Shown: positions 10,086-20,453 of the stretch, piece by piece | How positions within the stretch are numbered: position 1 is the stretch's first letter | How the letters are laid out: each line of letters opens with the position of its first letter | Assembly: GCA_949482135.1 (NCBI GenBank) | Contig: CASYFC010000002.1 | Coordinates: 124,001-188,000, forward strand | Direction of reading: 5' to 3' | From: an uncultured Clostridia bacterium | GTDB lineage: Bacteria > Bacillota > Clostridia > TANB77 > CAG-508 | Length of the DNA stretch: 64,000 nt | Notes under the pieces: generated by a model | What the model saw: the letters and a program-made list of their open reading frames with translations, nothing else | The model's database searches: none | Told to the model about the DNA's origin: nothing | Program-made: the position numbers and the translations under genes

Positions 10086-12596
10086 TTGGGTAGAAAAAAG
10101 AAAAAAAATACAAATAATTCAAATAATAATTATGGTAAAAATAAAAAGAAAAAAATCAATATAGATTTAGCTGTAATAGTAATGTTTGTTGTTAGTATAT
10201 TACTATTTGTTTTGATATATGGTGAAAAAGGAGCTATAGGAGAAATTTTAAGTCCTGCACTTGGTGGCATAATTGGATTTATAAAGTATATTATTCCTAT
10301 AGGTTTTTTGGGTTTAACTGTTTGTATAGCAAAAGATGATAGAAATTATATTACATCAAAACTAATACAATATGCAGTCTTATTATCATGTATTGCTGCT
10401 TCGTTATCTATATACAATATATCTAAAGGTAATATTAGTGCAGATTTAGAATTTAATGAAATTATAGAAGTTGCATATGATTTAGGTGTAAAAAACATAG
10501 GTGGTGGAACTATTGGTGTAGTTATTGCATATCCACTTATTCAGTTATTAGGAATGTTTGGAGCTGCTATTGCAACAATGGGTGTTGTTGTAATTTCATG
10601 TGTTTTCACTTTTGGTTTACATCCATCAGATCTTATGCTTGATATAATTGATGAAATGAATGCTAGAAGAGAAGAAAGAGAAGAAGAATTAAATTATAGA
10701 CGTAAGCAAAGACAAGCTAGAAGAAGGGAATCAAGACCAGAGCATGAACAATTAGAAATTGAAGATAATATAAAAAGAAAAGCAAAAACAGAATTTCAAG
10801 ATACAAGTATTGATGAAGATGAAATTACAATTAATTTAAATAATGGTCATATTGATGAAGTAAAAGAAGAAAGTGCTAAAGGAAAAATAATTAACTTATT
10901 TGGTAAAAAACAAAAAGAAGAAAACTCTAAAGAAGAATTTAATCCAGATGTAATAGAGGCTAATATTTATAAAAATTCTGCAAAAACAAATGAAGAAGAA
11001 AGTATGAAAACACAAAAAGGTGAAGATAATTTATTCACTGTTGAAGAAGAGCAAAAAGAAAGCAAAACAAAAGCTGTATTACAATTAGAACATACAGTTT
11101 CTGTAGAAGATGAAAATTATGAATATCCACCAGTAAGTTTACTTGGAAAGAATTCAAAAAAAGGAGTTAAAGGAGGAGCAAAAGCTGTAACAGAAAAGGC
11201 ACAGCAATTGCAAAGAACTCTTCATAGTTTTGGCGTATCTGCAAAAGTAGTAGATTATTCTGTCGGACCAGCGATAACAAGATTTGAACTTAAACCAGCA
11301 GAAGGTGTTAGAGTTAATAAAATAGCAAATCTTGCAGACGATATAGCACTTAATTTAGCAGCAGAAACAATAAGAATTGAAGCACCAATTCCTGGAAAAC
11401 AGGCAGTAGGTATTGAAATTCCAAATAAAGAAAAGGAATCAGTTCCATTAAGAGATGTAATAGAAAGTGAAGAATTTGAAAATAATACATCTAAATTATC
11501 TGTTGCATTAGGAAAGGATGTTGCAGGTAAGGTAGTACTTGCAGATATTGCAAAAATGCCTCATGTATTAATAGCAGGTTCTACTGGATCTGGTAAATCT
11601 GTTTGTATAAATACAATAATAACAAGTGTTATTTATAATGCTAAACCAAGTGAAGTAAAACTTGTAATGGTAGACCCAAAAGTTGTAGAATTATCTGTTT
11701 ATAATGGAATACCACATTTATTAATTCCAGTTGTAACAGATCCTAGAAAGGCAGCAGGTGCTTTAGCATGGGCTGTACAGGAAATGGATCACAGATATAA
11801 CTTATTTGCTGAAAAAGGTGTTAGAGATTTAAAAGGTTATAATAGTGCATTAGAAAATGGAAGTGAAGATGGAACAACTGGAAAATTACCACAAATAGTA
11901 ATTATTATAGACGAGCTTGCAGATTTAATGATGGTTGCAGCAAAAGAAGTTGAAGATTCAATTTGTAGATTAGCTCAAAAGGCAAGAGCTGCTGGTATGC
12001 ATTTAGTAATTGCGACTCAAAGACCATCAGTAGATGTTATTACAGGTTTAATTAAAGCAAATGTTCCTTCAAGAATTGCATTTGCTGTATCTTCACAAAT
12101 AGATTCAAGAACAATATTAGATCAAGTAGGAGCAGAAAAACTATTAGGAAAAGGAGATATGCTTTTCTATCCAGCTAGTGCTTCAAAGCCAGTCAGAGTA
12201 CAAGGTGCATTTGTTTCAGATGGAGAAGTAGAAAAAATAGTTGATTTTGTAAAATCAAATGGTGTTGCAACATATAATGAAGATATATTAGAAGAAATTG
12301 AAAAATCTAATAAATCTGAAGGTCAAATAGAACAAGATGCAGAAGATGATGATACAGACCCGTTACTAATGGATGCAATAGATACTGTTGTTGAAATAGG
12401 CCAAGCATCAACTTCTTTTATTCAAAGAAGATTTAAAGTGGGATATGCAAGAGCTGGTAGAATTATAGATCAAATGGAAGCAAGAGGAATTATTTCTGGA
12501 TATGAAGGAAGTAAGCCAAGACAAGTACTAATAACACTTGAAAGATTAAATGAACTAAAAATGGGAACACCACCAGTAGAAGAAAACAATGAATAA
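10086..12596 (+). CDS. ftsK: DNA translocase FtsK/SpoIIIE
   Basis: I place the start at TTG 10086, 10 nt after AGGAGG at 10070, giving 836 residues; an ATG at 10041 lies inside the upstream stem-loop and has no ribosome site. The order is a basic N-terminus (GRKKKK), four predicted membrane helices (about 20-180), an acidic linker (190-360), the RecA-like motor with Walker A GSTGSGKSV near 497 and Walker B IIIIDELADLM near 606, and a C-terminal winged-helix gamma domain (QRRFKVGYARAGRIIDQME) that reads polar chromosomal sequences. It pumps chromosome ends through the closing septum; FtsK and SpoIIIE roles cannot be told apart here. Confidence 0.95.
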   Translation: MGRKKKKNTNNSNNNYGKNKKKKINIDLAVIVMFVVSILLFVLIYGEKGAIGEILSPALGGIIGFIKYIIPIGFLGLTVCIAKDDRNYITSKLIQYAVLLSCIAASLSIYNISKGNISADLEFNEIIEVAYDLGVKNIGGGTIGVVIAYPLIQLLGMFGAAIATMGVVVISCVFTFGLHPSDLMLDIIDEMNARREEREEELNYRRKQRQARRRESRPEHEQLEIEDNIKRKAKTEFQDTSIDEDEITINLNNGHIDEVKEESAKGKIINLFGKKQKEENSKEEFNPDVIEANIYKNSAKTNEEESMKTQKGEDNLFTVEEEQKESKTKAVLQLEHTVSVEDENYEYPPVSLLGKNSKKGVKGGAKAVTEKAQQLQRTLHSFGVSAKVVDYSVGPAITRFELKPAEGVRVNKIANLADDIALNLAAETIRIEAPIPGKQAVGIEIPNKEKESVPLRDVIESEEFENNTSKLSVALGKDVAGKVVLADIAKMPHVLIAGSTGSGKSVCINTIITSVIYNAKPSEVKLVMVDPKVVELSVYNGIPHLLIPVVTDPRKAAGALAWAVQEMDHRYNLFAEKGVRDLKGYNSALENGSEDGTTGKLPQIVIIIDELADLMMVAAKEVEDSICRLAQKARAAGMHLVIATQRPSVDVITGLIKANVPSRIAFAVSSQIDSRTILDQVGAEKLLGKGDMLFYPASASKPVRVQGAFVSDGEVEKIVDFVKSNGVATYNEDILEEIEKSNKSEGQIEQDAEDDDTDPLLMDAIDTVVEIGQASTSFIQRRFKVGYARAGRIIDQMEARGIISGYEGSKPRQVLITLERLNELKMGTPPVEENNE

Positions 12597-12619
12597 TTTT
12601 ATATAAGGAGGTTTTAAAT

Positions 12620-14143
12620 TTGAGTTTATTTTCTAAATTAAAAGATTATAATAAACAACTAGAAGAAGTTTTAGATGATAAATACTTTTCTTCAAATATA
12701 AAAAATCTCCTTTTTAATATGATTTATAAAATTGAAATTTTTTATCCTGATTTTTATCAAGTAAAAAGATGTGTTAGAAATAAAGAAGATTTACTTAATG
12801 AACTTGTTGAAACTATTAGATTATATTGTGATAATATAAAAAGTGTAGAGCCTGATTCCGATCAGGCTAAAATGCTTATAAGACATAAGTTACAAGCTTT
12901 AACAAATGAAAAAGAAAGAAGTATATTAACATATCCAACAGAAATTGCTTTATTATATGCTATTTCTGATATTTCACCAAAATACTTTTATATAAATCAA
13001 GAAAATACTTTGAAAAAATTAATTCAAAATACTTTGGTAAATGGATACAACATGAATAATGTTGAAATTTTAAAAGATTTTAATGGTTGGTCATGGGATA
13101 AATCTGATATTGAAAATGAAAATTATATAGATAATTTAATATATCAAAATTTATTAGTAATGCTTGGAGAAAAATTTCTTTATGAATGGAGAATATATGG
13201 TTCAACTAGGAGAGATTTTTTATTAGAGGCAAAAAAATATATAAAATTATTTACAGGAAATGAAAATTATATAAGTTATTTTTATAAATTATTATATTTA
13301 AATTCAAACGCTAAAGATAGACTAATAATTAATGAAGAACTAAAAGTAAAAAAACAGAAATTAAGAAAGATGCTTGATAGAGAAAACTTTTTGCAAGAAT
13401 GTAAATCTAAAAAAGAAAAACTAACTCAAAAGTTGGAAAAAATAGAAAATGCTTTAGAAAATGAAGAAAGATTAGAAAAAGACTTTATAAAAGCTAATTT
13501 AAAGTTATCTCAAGATAAACAAATAAAATCATTTAAAAAATATAAAAATTTAGTTATAAAAGAAAAAGAAAAGTATATAGAAGAGATATATAATTTAGAA
13601 TATATATTACAACCGTCAAATTACACATTTATTAAGAATTTATTACAAGAAGTATTACAAGTATATAATTGTAAAGAAACTGAAGAAGAAGTGCTAATAA
13701 ATTTACAGAAAGAATTTTTAATATTTATTGAAAAAAAATTATCAAAAATAAAAACAAGAGATGAAATAATAGATGTAATTTGTGAACTTAGATATTATAG
13801 TAAATTAAAGATAAGTAAAAATAAAACTACTTTGGATATTTCAGAAATTAATGAAGTTTTTGATAGAGTATTAAAAAAAGCAATAACTATTTTATGCAAA
13901 ATTGGTGCTATGAAAATAATTAGCATGGATATTAATTTGAATTTTGAAATAATAAAATATGCATTAGATACAAAAATTATAAATCTTGAAGAAATAAAAA
14001 TTGCTTTAGTAACTGATGATCAGGGTTTAATTATAAAAGTATTTGATAAAGATATTTTTGAAAAACAAGGAAGAAAGAAAATAGAAATTTCTAAAAATAT
14101 ATTAGAAGTTAAAACTAATCGAAAGATTAAAATTTTTAATTAA
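12620..14143 (+). CDS. Conserved helical protein of unknown function
   Basis: Starts at TTG 12620 behind AAGGAGG. The 507-residue product is soluble, Lys/Glu/Asn-rich and mostly alpha-helical, with a strong coiled coil around residues 235-330. I see no catalytic motif and do not recognise a family. It sits between ftsK and a metallo-beta-lactamase RNase with short gaps (23 and 13 bp), so it is probably cotranscribed with both. A structural or cell-cycle role would be guesswork. Confidence 0.7.
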   Translation: MSLFSKLKDYNKQLEEVLDDKYFSSNIKNLLFNMIYKIEIFYPDFYQVKRCVRNKEDLLNELVETIRLYCDNIKSVEPDSDQAKMLIRHKLQALTNEKERSILTYPTEIALLYAISDISPKYFYINQENTLKKLIQNTLVNGYNMNNVEILKDFNGWSWDKSDIENENYIDNLIYQNLLVMLGEKFLYEWRIYGSTRRDFLLEAKKYIKLFTGNENYISYFYKLLYLNSNAKDRLIINEELKVKKQKLRKMLDRENFLQECKSKKEKLTQKLEKIENALENEERLEKDFIKANLKLSQDKQIKSFKKYKNLVIKEKEKYIEEIYNLEYILQPSNYTFIKNLLQEVLQVYNCKETEEEVLINLQKEFLIFIEKKLSKIKTRDEIIDVICELRYYSKLKISKNKTTLDISEINEVFDRVLKKAITILCKIGAMKIISMDINLNFEIIKYALDTKIINLEEIKIALVTDDQGLIIKVFDKDIFEKQGRKKIEISKNILEVKTNRKIKIFN

Positions 14144-14156
14144 TGGAGGAATACTT

Positions 14157-15809
14157 ATGAAAATTACTTTTTTAGGAGCTACAAGAACTGTAACTGGTTC
14201 AAACTTTTTAGTTGAAGCAGCAGGAAAAAAGTTTTTAGTAGATTGTGGTATGTATCAGGGGAAAATTACAGAAGAGTTAGAAAACTCAGATCCTTTTGCA
14301 TTTAATGTAAATGAGATTGACTTTATGTTATTAACTCATGCGCATATAGATCATTCTGGTAGAATTCCCAAACTATACAATGAAGGGTTTAGAGGAAAAA
14401 TTTATGCAACAAAGGCAACTTGTGATTTATGTGAAATAATGTTGCCAGATAGTGGTCATATTCAAGAGATTGAAATTGGATGGAAAAACAAGAAAAGAAT
14501 GAGAGAATGTTTAGATCCACTTCCACCACTATATACAGCAGAAGAAGCATATAAGTGTTTAGAAATATTTTCACCAGTTCAATATGATGATATTGTAGAA
14601 ATTGATGACAATATTAGTGTTAGATTTAATGATGCAGGACATATGTTAGGCTCAAGTATAATAGAAATATGGGCAACTGAAAATGGAAAAACAACAAAAG
14701 CTGTATTTACAGGAGATTTGGGTAACAACGATTTACCATTATTAGATTCCCCAACAATGATTAGTAATGCAGATTATTTAATAATGGAATCAACATATGG
14801 AAATAGATTGCATATAAGAAATGATGAAAAAGCAAAAATGTTTTTAGATATAGTTTCAGAAACTCTAGATAATGGAGGTAGAGTAATAATTCCATCTTTT
14901 GCAGTTGGAAGAACACAGGAGATATTATATGAACTAGACAAATTGAAAGATGATTTAGGAAAAAATGATCCTGAATTTGCAAGAAAATATGAAAAAATAA
15001 TGAATGTTCCTGTATATGTAGATAGTCCTCTTGCGATTTCTGCAACAGAAGTATTCAAGAAAAATACAGAATTATTTGAAGATGAAATTCAAGAAAAGAT
15101 AAGAAGAGGAGATAATCCATTAGAATTTTCAGGACTACAATTTACACAAACTGCTGATGAGTCAAAAGCTCTAAATGAAGACTTAAGACCAGCAATTATA
15201 TTATCTGCAAGCGGTATGTGCGATGTTGGTAGAATTAAACATCATCTAAAACATAATTTATGGAATCCAAATAGTACGATTTTATTTGTTGGATATCAAG
15301 CGCCAGGTACGCTAGGAAGAAGTATAGTTGAGGGTGCAGAAAAAGTTAAAATATTTGGGGAAGAAATTGCAGTAAATGCAAGAATTGAATATATTGAAGG
15401 ATACTCTGGTCATGCAGACCAAACTTGGCTTTTAAATTTTGTATATTCATTTACAAATCCTCCAAAACATATTTTCCTAGTTCATGGAGAACCTACTGGT
15501 CAAGATGTATTAAAACAAAAGATTGAGGAAACTTCAGAATGTGCAGTAACTATTCCAGAATTTGGAGAAACATATGATTTAGTAGGAAATGAACCAGTGT
15601 TATTATCAGAGACAAAAGAAGTAATAGAATACAAGAAAGAATTTAAACGTTTAGATTTAATAGAAAGAATTGAAAGTTTGAAAGAAGATATTTCTGATTT
15701 TGAAAATGTAATAATGATGAAGAAAATAGAAACTAAAGATGGTGATTTAAAATCTTTAGAAGATAGAGTAAAAGAAATACAAAAACAAATTCAAAATCTA
15801 ATAAAATAG
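14157..15809 (+). CDS. Metallo-beta-lactamase/beta-CASP RNase family protein
   Basis: 550 residues. The MBL fold starts at MKITFLGATRTVTGSNFLVE and carries the zinc motif THAHIDHSGRIP near residue 60 and FTGDLG near 185. The beta-CASP insert includes IIPSFAVGRTQEILYEL and SASGMCDVGRIKHHL, and the late His motif EGYSGHADQTWLL follows near 417. This set is typical of the YSH1/CPSF-like MBL exo/endoribonucleases of bacteria, which process or degrade RNA. A C-terminal coiled-coil tail of about 70 residues is extra to the catalytic core. Confidence 0.9.
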   Translation: MKITFLGATRTVTGSNFLVEAAGKKFLVDCGMYQGKITEELENSDPFAFNVNEIDFMLLTHAHIDHSGRIPKLYNEGFRGKIYATKATCDLCEIMLPDSGHIQEIEIGWKNKKRMRECLDPLPPLYTAEEAYKCLEIFSPVQYDDIVEIDDNISVRFNDAGHMLGSSIIEIWATENGKTTKAVFTGDLGNNDLPLLDSPTMISNADYLIMESTYGNRLHIRNDEKAKMFLDIVSETLDNGGRVIIPSFAVGRTQEILYELDKLKDDLGKNDPEFARKYEKIMNVPVYVDSPLAISATEVFKKNTELFEDEIQEKIRRGDNPLEFSGLQFTQTADESKALNEDLRPAIILSASGMCDVGRIKHHLKHNLWNPNSTILFVGYQAPGTLGRSIVEGAEKVKIFGEEIAVNARIEYIEGYSGHADQTWLLNFVYSFTNPPKHIFLVHGEPTGQDVLKQKIEETSECAVTIPEFGETYDLVGNEPVLLSETKEVIEYKKEFKRLDLIERIESLKEDISDFENVIMMKKIETKDGDLKSLEDRVKEIQKQIQNLIK

Positions 15810-15853
15810 AAAATGAAATTTAGGAATGTTATTAAATTTTCAAAGGAGTACAA

Positions 15854-17752
15854 ATGAAAACAAAGTATTTAAACGAAGGATTAGTTGGAAATAAAATCTT
15901 AAAGGCAAGTTTTACTAGTAAAGGTGAATTATTACGTTTATTATATGGCTGTGCAGATTATAAACAGTTTATAGATACATTTCATACAGGAATAAAAGTG
16001 AATGATTCAGCTTTAATATATTTGCATGAAGATATAAATAATACATATATACAAGAATATATTGAAAATACAAATATATTAAAAACAGAGATTTACAATT
16101 CATATTTTAAAGTAAGAATTACTCAAACAGATTTTGTTCCAATTAATGAAAATGTTTTAATAAAGAAATATGTTATAAAAAATGAGAATGAAACAGATTT
16201 AAATATTAATTTTTTAGCGTATTCAAAAGCTTTAACCAATTTAAATAATGATACAGCAGGATATGTAAAAAACGATGCTCTTATTCAATATAATCACGAT
16301 TACTCAGTATGTACATTCTCAAATAGTGATATTTATAGAAGACAAGTAAATGGAGCTATAAATGATTTTTATAAAGGAGAAATAACAGGAAAAGATTATA
16401 TTGGTATGTCTTGCGATTCTGCTATTAGTTATAAATTAGATAAATTTGCTCCAAATGAAGAAAAAACTATTACACTATTTGTATATGTAAATGAAAATTC
16501 AAAAATTGATGTTTTAAGAGTAGATGATGAAATAGAAAGAATAAAAAACTTAAATGTTGAAGTATTAAAAAATGAAGCAAAAGAATATTGGAATAATTAT
16601 GTTAAAAATCATGATATTTTAAATATTAGTGAAAAAGATTTAAGTAGTGATGTTAAAAAAATTTACTATAGAAGTATCCTACTTTTTGCATTACTAATTA
16701 ATGAAAAAACAGGTGGCATATCTGCAGGTATTGAGATAGATGAAGATAAAACAAAATGTGGAAGATATTCTTATTGTTGGCCAAGAGATGCTGCATTTAT
16801 AACAGAAGCTTTTGATATTGTTGGAATGAAAGAATATGCAGATAAATTCTATTCTGAATTTTGTAGAAATACTCAATATGATAATGGAATGTGGGAACAA
16901 CGCTTTTATACAGATGGAAATTTAGCTCCATCTTGGGGATATCAAATTGATGAAACTGCAAGTGTAGTGTTTGGAGCTTATGCTCATTATAAAACTACAA
17001 GAGATAAGATGTTTTTAAATGATAATTTAGATATGTTTGAAAAAGCGATTAATTTTCTAGAAAAATATATTAATGATATTTTTGAAAATAAAAATCAAAT
17101 ACAAAAAAGTTATGATTTATGGGAAGAGTATGAAGGAATTTCATTATACTCATTATCTGCTATATGTGCAGCTTTTAAATCTATGGTAAAAATTTATTTA
17201 GAGCTTAAAACTTTATATGAAAATGATTTAGAAAAAAATGAATTTATGGATTCTCAAATAGAAAAGCTACAACTGAATGTTCAAAAAATAACAGAATATT
17301 GTGAGAATACTTTTTATGATCAAAATAGAAACTCTTATGTTAGAAATCTAGATGATAGAAAAATAGATATGAGTATTATTGGTGCTGTATTTCCATTTAA
17401 AATGTTTTCACCAAATAGCATAAGAGTACAAAATACTATAGAGCAAATAAATAATACTATACGAACATATACTGGTGGATATGTAAGATATGAAAATGAT
17501 GGATATATAGGAGGAAAAAATCCTTGGCCTATTGTAACTTTATGGATATCATGGTATTATTTAAAAACAAATAATATAGGAAAAGCTTTAGAATGTTTTG
17601 ATTTTGTTACGCAATCATCATCAAAACATGGATTTTTAGGGGAACAAGTAGATAATGAAACTATGGAGCCATGTTGGGTTATAGGGCTTACATGGAGTCA
17701 TGCGATGTACTTAATTACATTGAAAAAATTAATAGAAAAGAGAATATTATAA
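15854..17752 (+). CDS. Glycoside hydrolase family 15 (glucoamylase-like)
   Basis: A 632-residue protein with an N-terminal beta-sandwich and a C-terminal alpha/alpha toroid, the GH15 architecture. The toroid shows YCWPRDAAF near residue 307, DLWEEYEG near 421 (with the candidate catalytic Glu), and GEQVDNETMEPCWVIGLTWS near 596 with the second Glu. No signal peptide is present, so it should act on cytoplasmic glucans such as maltodextrin, glycogen or trehalose-type substrates. It lies 2 bp before radA, probably by read-through arrangement rather than a functional link. Confidence 0.9.
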   Translation: MKTKYLNEGLVGNKILKASFTSKGELLRLLYGCADYKQFIDTFHTGIKVNDSALIYLHEDINNTYIQEYIENTNILKTEIYNSYFKVRITQTDFVPINENVLIKKYVIKNENETDLNINFLAYSKALTNLNNDTAGYVKNDALIQYNHDYSVCTFSNSDIYRRQVNGAINDFYKGEITGKDYIGMSCDSAISYKLDKFAPNEEKTITLFVYVNENSKIDVLRVDDEIERIKNLNVEVLKNEAKEYWNNYVKNHDILNISEKDLSSDVKKIYYRSILLFALLINEKTGGISAGIEIDEDKTKCGRYSYCWPRDAAFITEAFDIVGMKEYADKFYSEFCRNTQYDNGMWEQRFYTDGNLAPSWGYQIDETASVVFGAYAHYKTTRDKMFLNDNLDMFEKAINFLEKYINDIFENKNQIQKSYDLWEEYEGISLYSLSAICAAFKSMVKIYLELKTLYENDLEKNEFMDSQIEKLQLNVQKITEYCENTFYDQNRNSYVRNLDDRKIDMSIIGAVFPFKMFSPNSIRVQNTIEQINNTIRTYTGGYVRYENDGYIGGKNPWPIVTLWISWYYLKTNNIGKALECFDFVTQSSSKHGFLGEQVDNETMEPCWVIGLTWSHAMYLITLKKLIEKRIL

Positions 17753-17753
17753 T

Positions 17754-18965
17754 ATGGCAAAAAAAATGGCTACAGTATTTGTTTGCAATAGCTGTGGATA
17801 TGAATCTGGAAAATGGCTAGGTAAATGTCCAGCTTGTAATGAATGGAATACATTTGTTGAGGAAAAATCAATAACAGGTACTAAAACATCTACAAAAGAA
17901 AAAAATAAGCCAAAAGGCGAAATTGTAAAATTAAATGAAGTAGAAAGAAAGCCAACTTCAAGAATTACAACAGGAGTTGAAGAACTAGATAGAGTTTTAG
18001 GTGGAGGATTTGTAAATGGATCATTAACACTTCTTGGTGGAGAACCAGGAATTGGAAAATCAACCTTAATCCTTCAAATTTGTGATAATGTAAAAGTAGA
18101 TGGAAAAATATTATATGTTTCAGGAGAAGAATCTGCTGAACAAATAAAAATAAGAGCTGATAGGCTTGGAATAAAGAATGATAATTTATTATTTTTAGCT
18201 GAAACAGACATAGATAATGTAGAAGTGGCATTAGAAAATACAGGAGCAAAGTTTGTTATTATAGATTCGGTACAAACGATGTATTCTGATGAAATAACAT
18301 CAGCTCCAGGAAGTGTTAGTCAAGTAAGAGAAATTACAGCAAGAGTAATGAAAATGTGTAAACAAACAGGTATTACAACAATTATAATTGGACATGTTAC
18401 AAAAGATGGGAATATAGCAGGACCAAGAGTTTTAGAACATATGGTGGATACTGTTTTATATTTAGAAGGTGAAAGATATTTTTCTTATAGAATTTTAAGA
18501 GGAGTAAAAAATAGATTTGGTTCAACAAATGAAATAGGAATGTTTGAAATGCAAAATGAAGGTTTAGTTGAAATTACCAATCCATCACAATTATTGATTT
18601 CTGAAAGAGATGGAAACCCACCAGGGTCTAGTATAGTTGTAAGTTTGGAAGGAACAAGAGCACTAGTTATTGAACTTCAAGCATTAGCAACACCAACTGT
18701 TTTTGGAATGCCAAGAAGGAATGCAAGTGGAATTGATTATAACAGATTAACATTACTTATGGCTGTTTTAGAAAAACGTGGAGGGATGAATTTAAGTTCG
18801 CAAGATGTATATATAAATTTAGTTGGTGGATTAAAAGTTAATGAGCCTGCATTAGATTTAGGAATAGTACTTGCAACTGCATCAACTTATAAAAATATCA
18901 GTATAAAAGAAGATATTGCAATAATTGGAGAAGTGGGCCTAACTCGGAGAAGTAAGAAGCGTTAA
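17754..18965 (+). CDS. radA: DNA repair protein RadA, truncated by a 1-nt insertion
   Basis: The 403-residue reading frame has the C4 zinc finger (CNSCGYESGKWLGKCPAC, residues 10-27), Walker A GGEPGIGKST near 95, the RadA-specific KNRFG motif near 250, and most of the Lon-like C-terminal domain. It stops just after GEVGLT. Removing the C at 18945 restores GEVRSVNMIEKR and a continuous frame to 19122, giving about 455 residues, the usual RadA length. RadA is a RecA-related helicase that processes recombination intermediates. The break is therefore a real frameshift or a sequencing/assembly error; the remaining protein lacks the last ~52 residues. Confidence 0.93.
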   Translation: MAKKMATVFVCNSCGYESGKWLGKCPACNEWNTFVEEKSITGTKTSTKEKNKPKGEIVKLNEVERKPTSRITTGVEELDRVLGGGFVNGSLTLLGGEPGIGKSTLILQICDNVKVDGKILYVSGEESAEQIKIRADRLGIKNDNLLFLAETDIDNVEVALENTGAKFVIIDSVQTMYSDEITSAPGSVSQVREITARVMKMCKQTGITTIIIGHVTKDGNIAGPRVLEHMVDTVLYLEGERYFSYRILRGVKNRFGSTNEIGMFEMQNEGLVEITNPSQLLISERDGNPPGSSIVVSLEGTRALVIELQALATPTVFGMPRRNASGIDYNRLTLLMAVLEKRGGMNLSSQDVYINLVGGLKVNEPALDLGIVLATASTYKNISIKEDIAIIGEVGLTRRSKKR

Positions 18966-19122
18966 CATGATAGAAAAGCGTATAAAAGAGGCTGAAAAAT
19001 TAGGATATAAAACTTGTATAATTCCAGAAAGTAATAAAAAACTATTGAAAGAAAATTTCAAATTAGATATAATAGGCGTGAAAAATATTAATGACGCAAT
19101 GAAATGTGTTGGCATAAAATAG
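18946..19122 (+). pseudogene. radA: Displaced C-terminal part of radA
   Basis: In the frame +1 to the upstream ORF this stretch reads GEVRSVNMIEKRIKEAEKLG and so on to VGIK and a TAG stop, the normal end of RadA. It has no start codon with a ribosome site of its own. Together with 17754-18944 it makes a full-length radA if one base is removed. Confidence 0.88.
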
Positions 19123-19154
19123 GAATTTTAACAAGAGAAAGGTAAGAAGAGAAG

Positions 19155-19979
19155 ATGAACAAAAAAATACAAATAATTTTATGGGCTATTATAGCTGCAA
19201 TAGTATGTATATTAATTGGAGGTTATATATATGTTACAGTTGATAGATTAACAACTGGAAATATGCATCCGGAAGTTATATTTGAAATACAAGATTATGG
19301 AAAAGTAAAGATGGAATTATATCCAGAATATGCACCAAATACTGTTTCAAATTTTATAAGATTAATAGAAAAAGGATATTATAATAATAAAGTTGTTTAT
19401 GGAAAAGATGATATATGCCTATATGTTGGAAGAAACTCAGAAGGAGAAATTGATAATCCAAAAACAAGTTTAATTTTTGATAATGTTGAAGAAAATTCTG
19501 AATATGATTATGAATATACAATTCCAGGAGAGTTTATTGCAAATGGTTATGATCAGAACACTTTAAAACATGAAAAAGGTGTTATATCATTAATTAGAAA
19601 CGACTATACACAGTACGTAGGAACTCTAACAAAAGAAAGTTATAATTCAGGAAATGCCCAATTAGGAATAATGATGGGGGGAGATGCTAGTAACTTAAAC
19701 GGTTCATATGCTTCTTTTGCAAAAGTTACAGAAGGAATGGATGTTTTAGAAAATATCTATAATAATAGAGAAGTTGCTCCTGCTGAAGTAACAACTAATG
19801 AAAATGGAGAAGAAACAACACAAGAAACAGGAATAGATGCATTTGCAAATTATCCAGTAATCACATCAGCAACAGTAGATACAAAAGGCATTAATTATGG
19901 TGATCCTAATGTAGAAGAAGCTTTTGATTATCAATCATATATGTATAATTTAATGAGTTCATATTATGGAAATAATTAA
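19155..19979 (+). CDS. Membrane-anchored cyclophilin-type peptidyl-prolyl isomerase
   Basis: 274 residues with an N-terminal membrane helix (about 5-27) and an extracytoplasmic cyclophilin fold (VKMELYPEYAPNTVSNFIRL through YASFAKVTEGMDVLENI). The catalytic FHR motif of active cyclophilins is not visible; the corresponding stretch reads KVVYGKDDICLYVG, so isomerase activity may be low or absent. Candidate roles are folding or scaffolding of exported proteins. It follows radA by 32 bp and ends in a terminator. Confidence 0.85.
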   Translation: MNKKIQIILWAIIAAIVCILIGGYIYVTVDRLTTGNMHPEVIFEIQDYGKVKMELYPEYAPNTVSNFIRLIEKGYYNNKVVYGKDDICLYVGRNSEGEIDNPKTSLIFDNVEENSEYDYEYTIPGEFIANGYDQNTLKHEKGVISLIRNDYTQYVGTLTKESYNSGNAQLGIMMGGDASNLNGSYASFAKVTEGMDVLENIYNNREVAPAEVTTNENGEETTQETGIDAFANYPVITSATVDTKGINYGDPNVEEAFDYQSYMYNLMSSYYGNN

Positions 19980-19994
19980 AATCATTTGAATTTG

Positions 19995-20022
19995 AAAGAG
20001 GCAAACCAATTGCCTCTTTATT
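19995..20022 (+). terminator. Terminator after the cyclophilin gene
   Basis: AAAGAGGCAA and TTGCCTCTTT form a 10-bp stem with a 5-nt loop, followed by ATTTG. Confidence 0.85.
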
Positions 20023-20035
20023 TGTATGAGGTATT

Positions 20036-20446
20036 ATGAAAAATTTTAAGATTACAATTTATAATTTAATACTTATAATTATAATTTTATTAATTACACT
20101 TTCTGTTTTTATTGGAATTATAGTAAATACCAATAAAAAAACAAACTTAAAAAAATATGTTGCAGAAATGGAATTAATACAGGAAAAAGTAAATCAAGTA
20201 AGAAAACAATATATTGCTTGGGAAAATTATAATGCAAACGAACCTGGAAATTTCTTATTTTATATTCAAAATTTAGGATATGTAAATGCAAATTCTGCTT
20301 CTAATATTTATATAAAGGAATTTAATGAAATACTAAATAGTTTAAATAATGAAAATACAAAATATTGGGATATGAATATTGATTCAATTTTAACAAATTA
20401 TTGCTATTTTAATCCTGAAAATTTAAAACGACATTTTCGGAATTAA
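20036..20446 (+). CDS. Pilin-like/FGE-like protein, N-terminal part (frameshifted)
   Basis: A 136-residue frame with one hydrophobic N-terminal helix (IYNLILIIIILLITLSVFIG) and then a helical segment (KKYVAEMELIQEKVNQVRKQ), the layout of prepilin-like or pseudopilin proteins. After FNPENLK the frame changes to KRHFRN and stops. If the C at 20429 is removed, the frame continues DIFGINTKMNVIINF directly into the next ORF. The two ORFs are thus most likely one gene of about 504 codons, interrupted by a single-base insertion. Confidence 0.75.
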   Translation: MKNFKITIYNLILIIIILLITLSVFIGIIVNTNKKTNLKKYVAEMELIQEKVNQVRKQYIAWENYNANEPGNFLFYIQNLGYVNANSASNIYIKEFNEILNSLNNENTKYWDMNIDSILTNYCYFNPENLKRHFRN

Positions 20447-20453
20447 TACCAAA

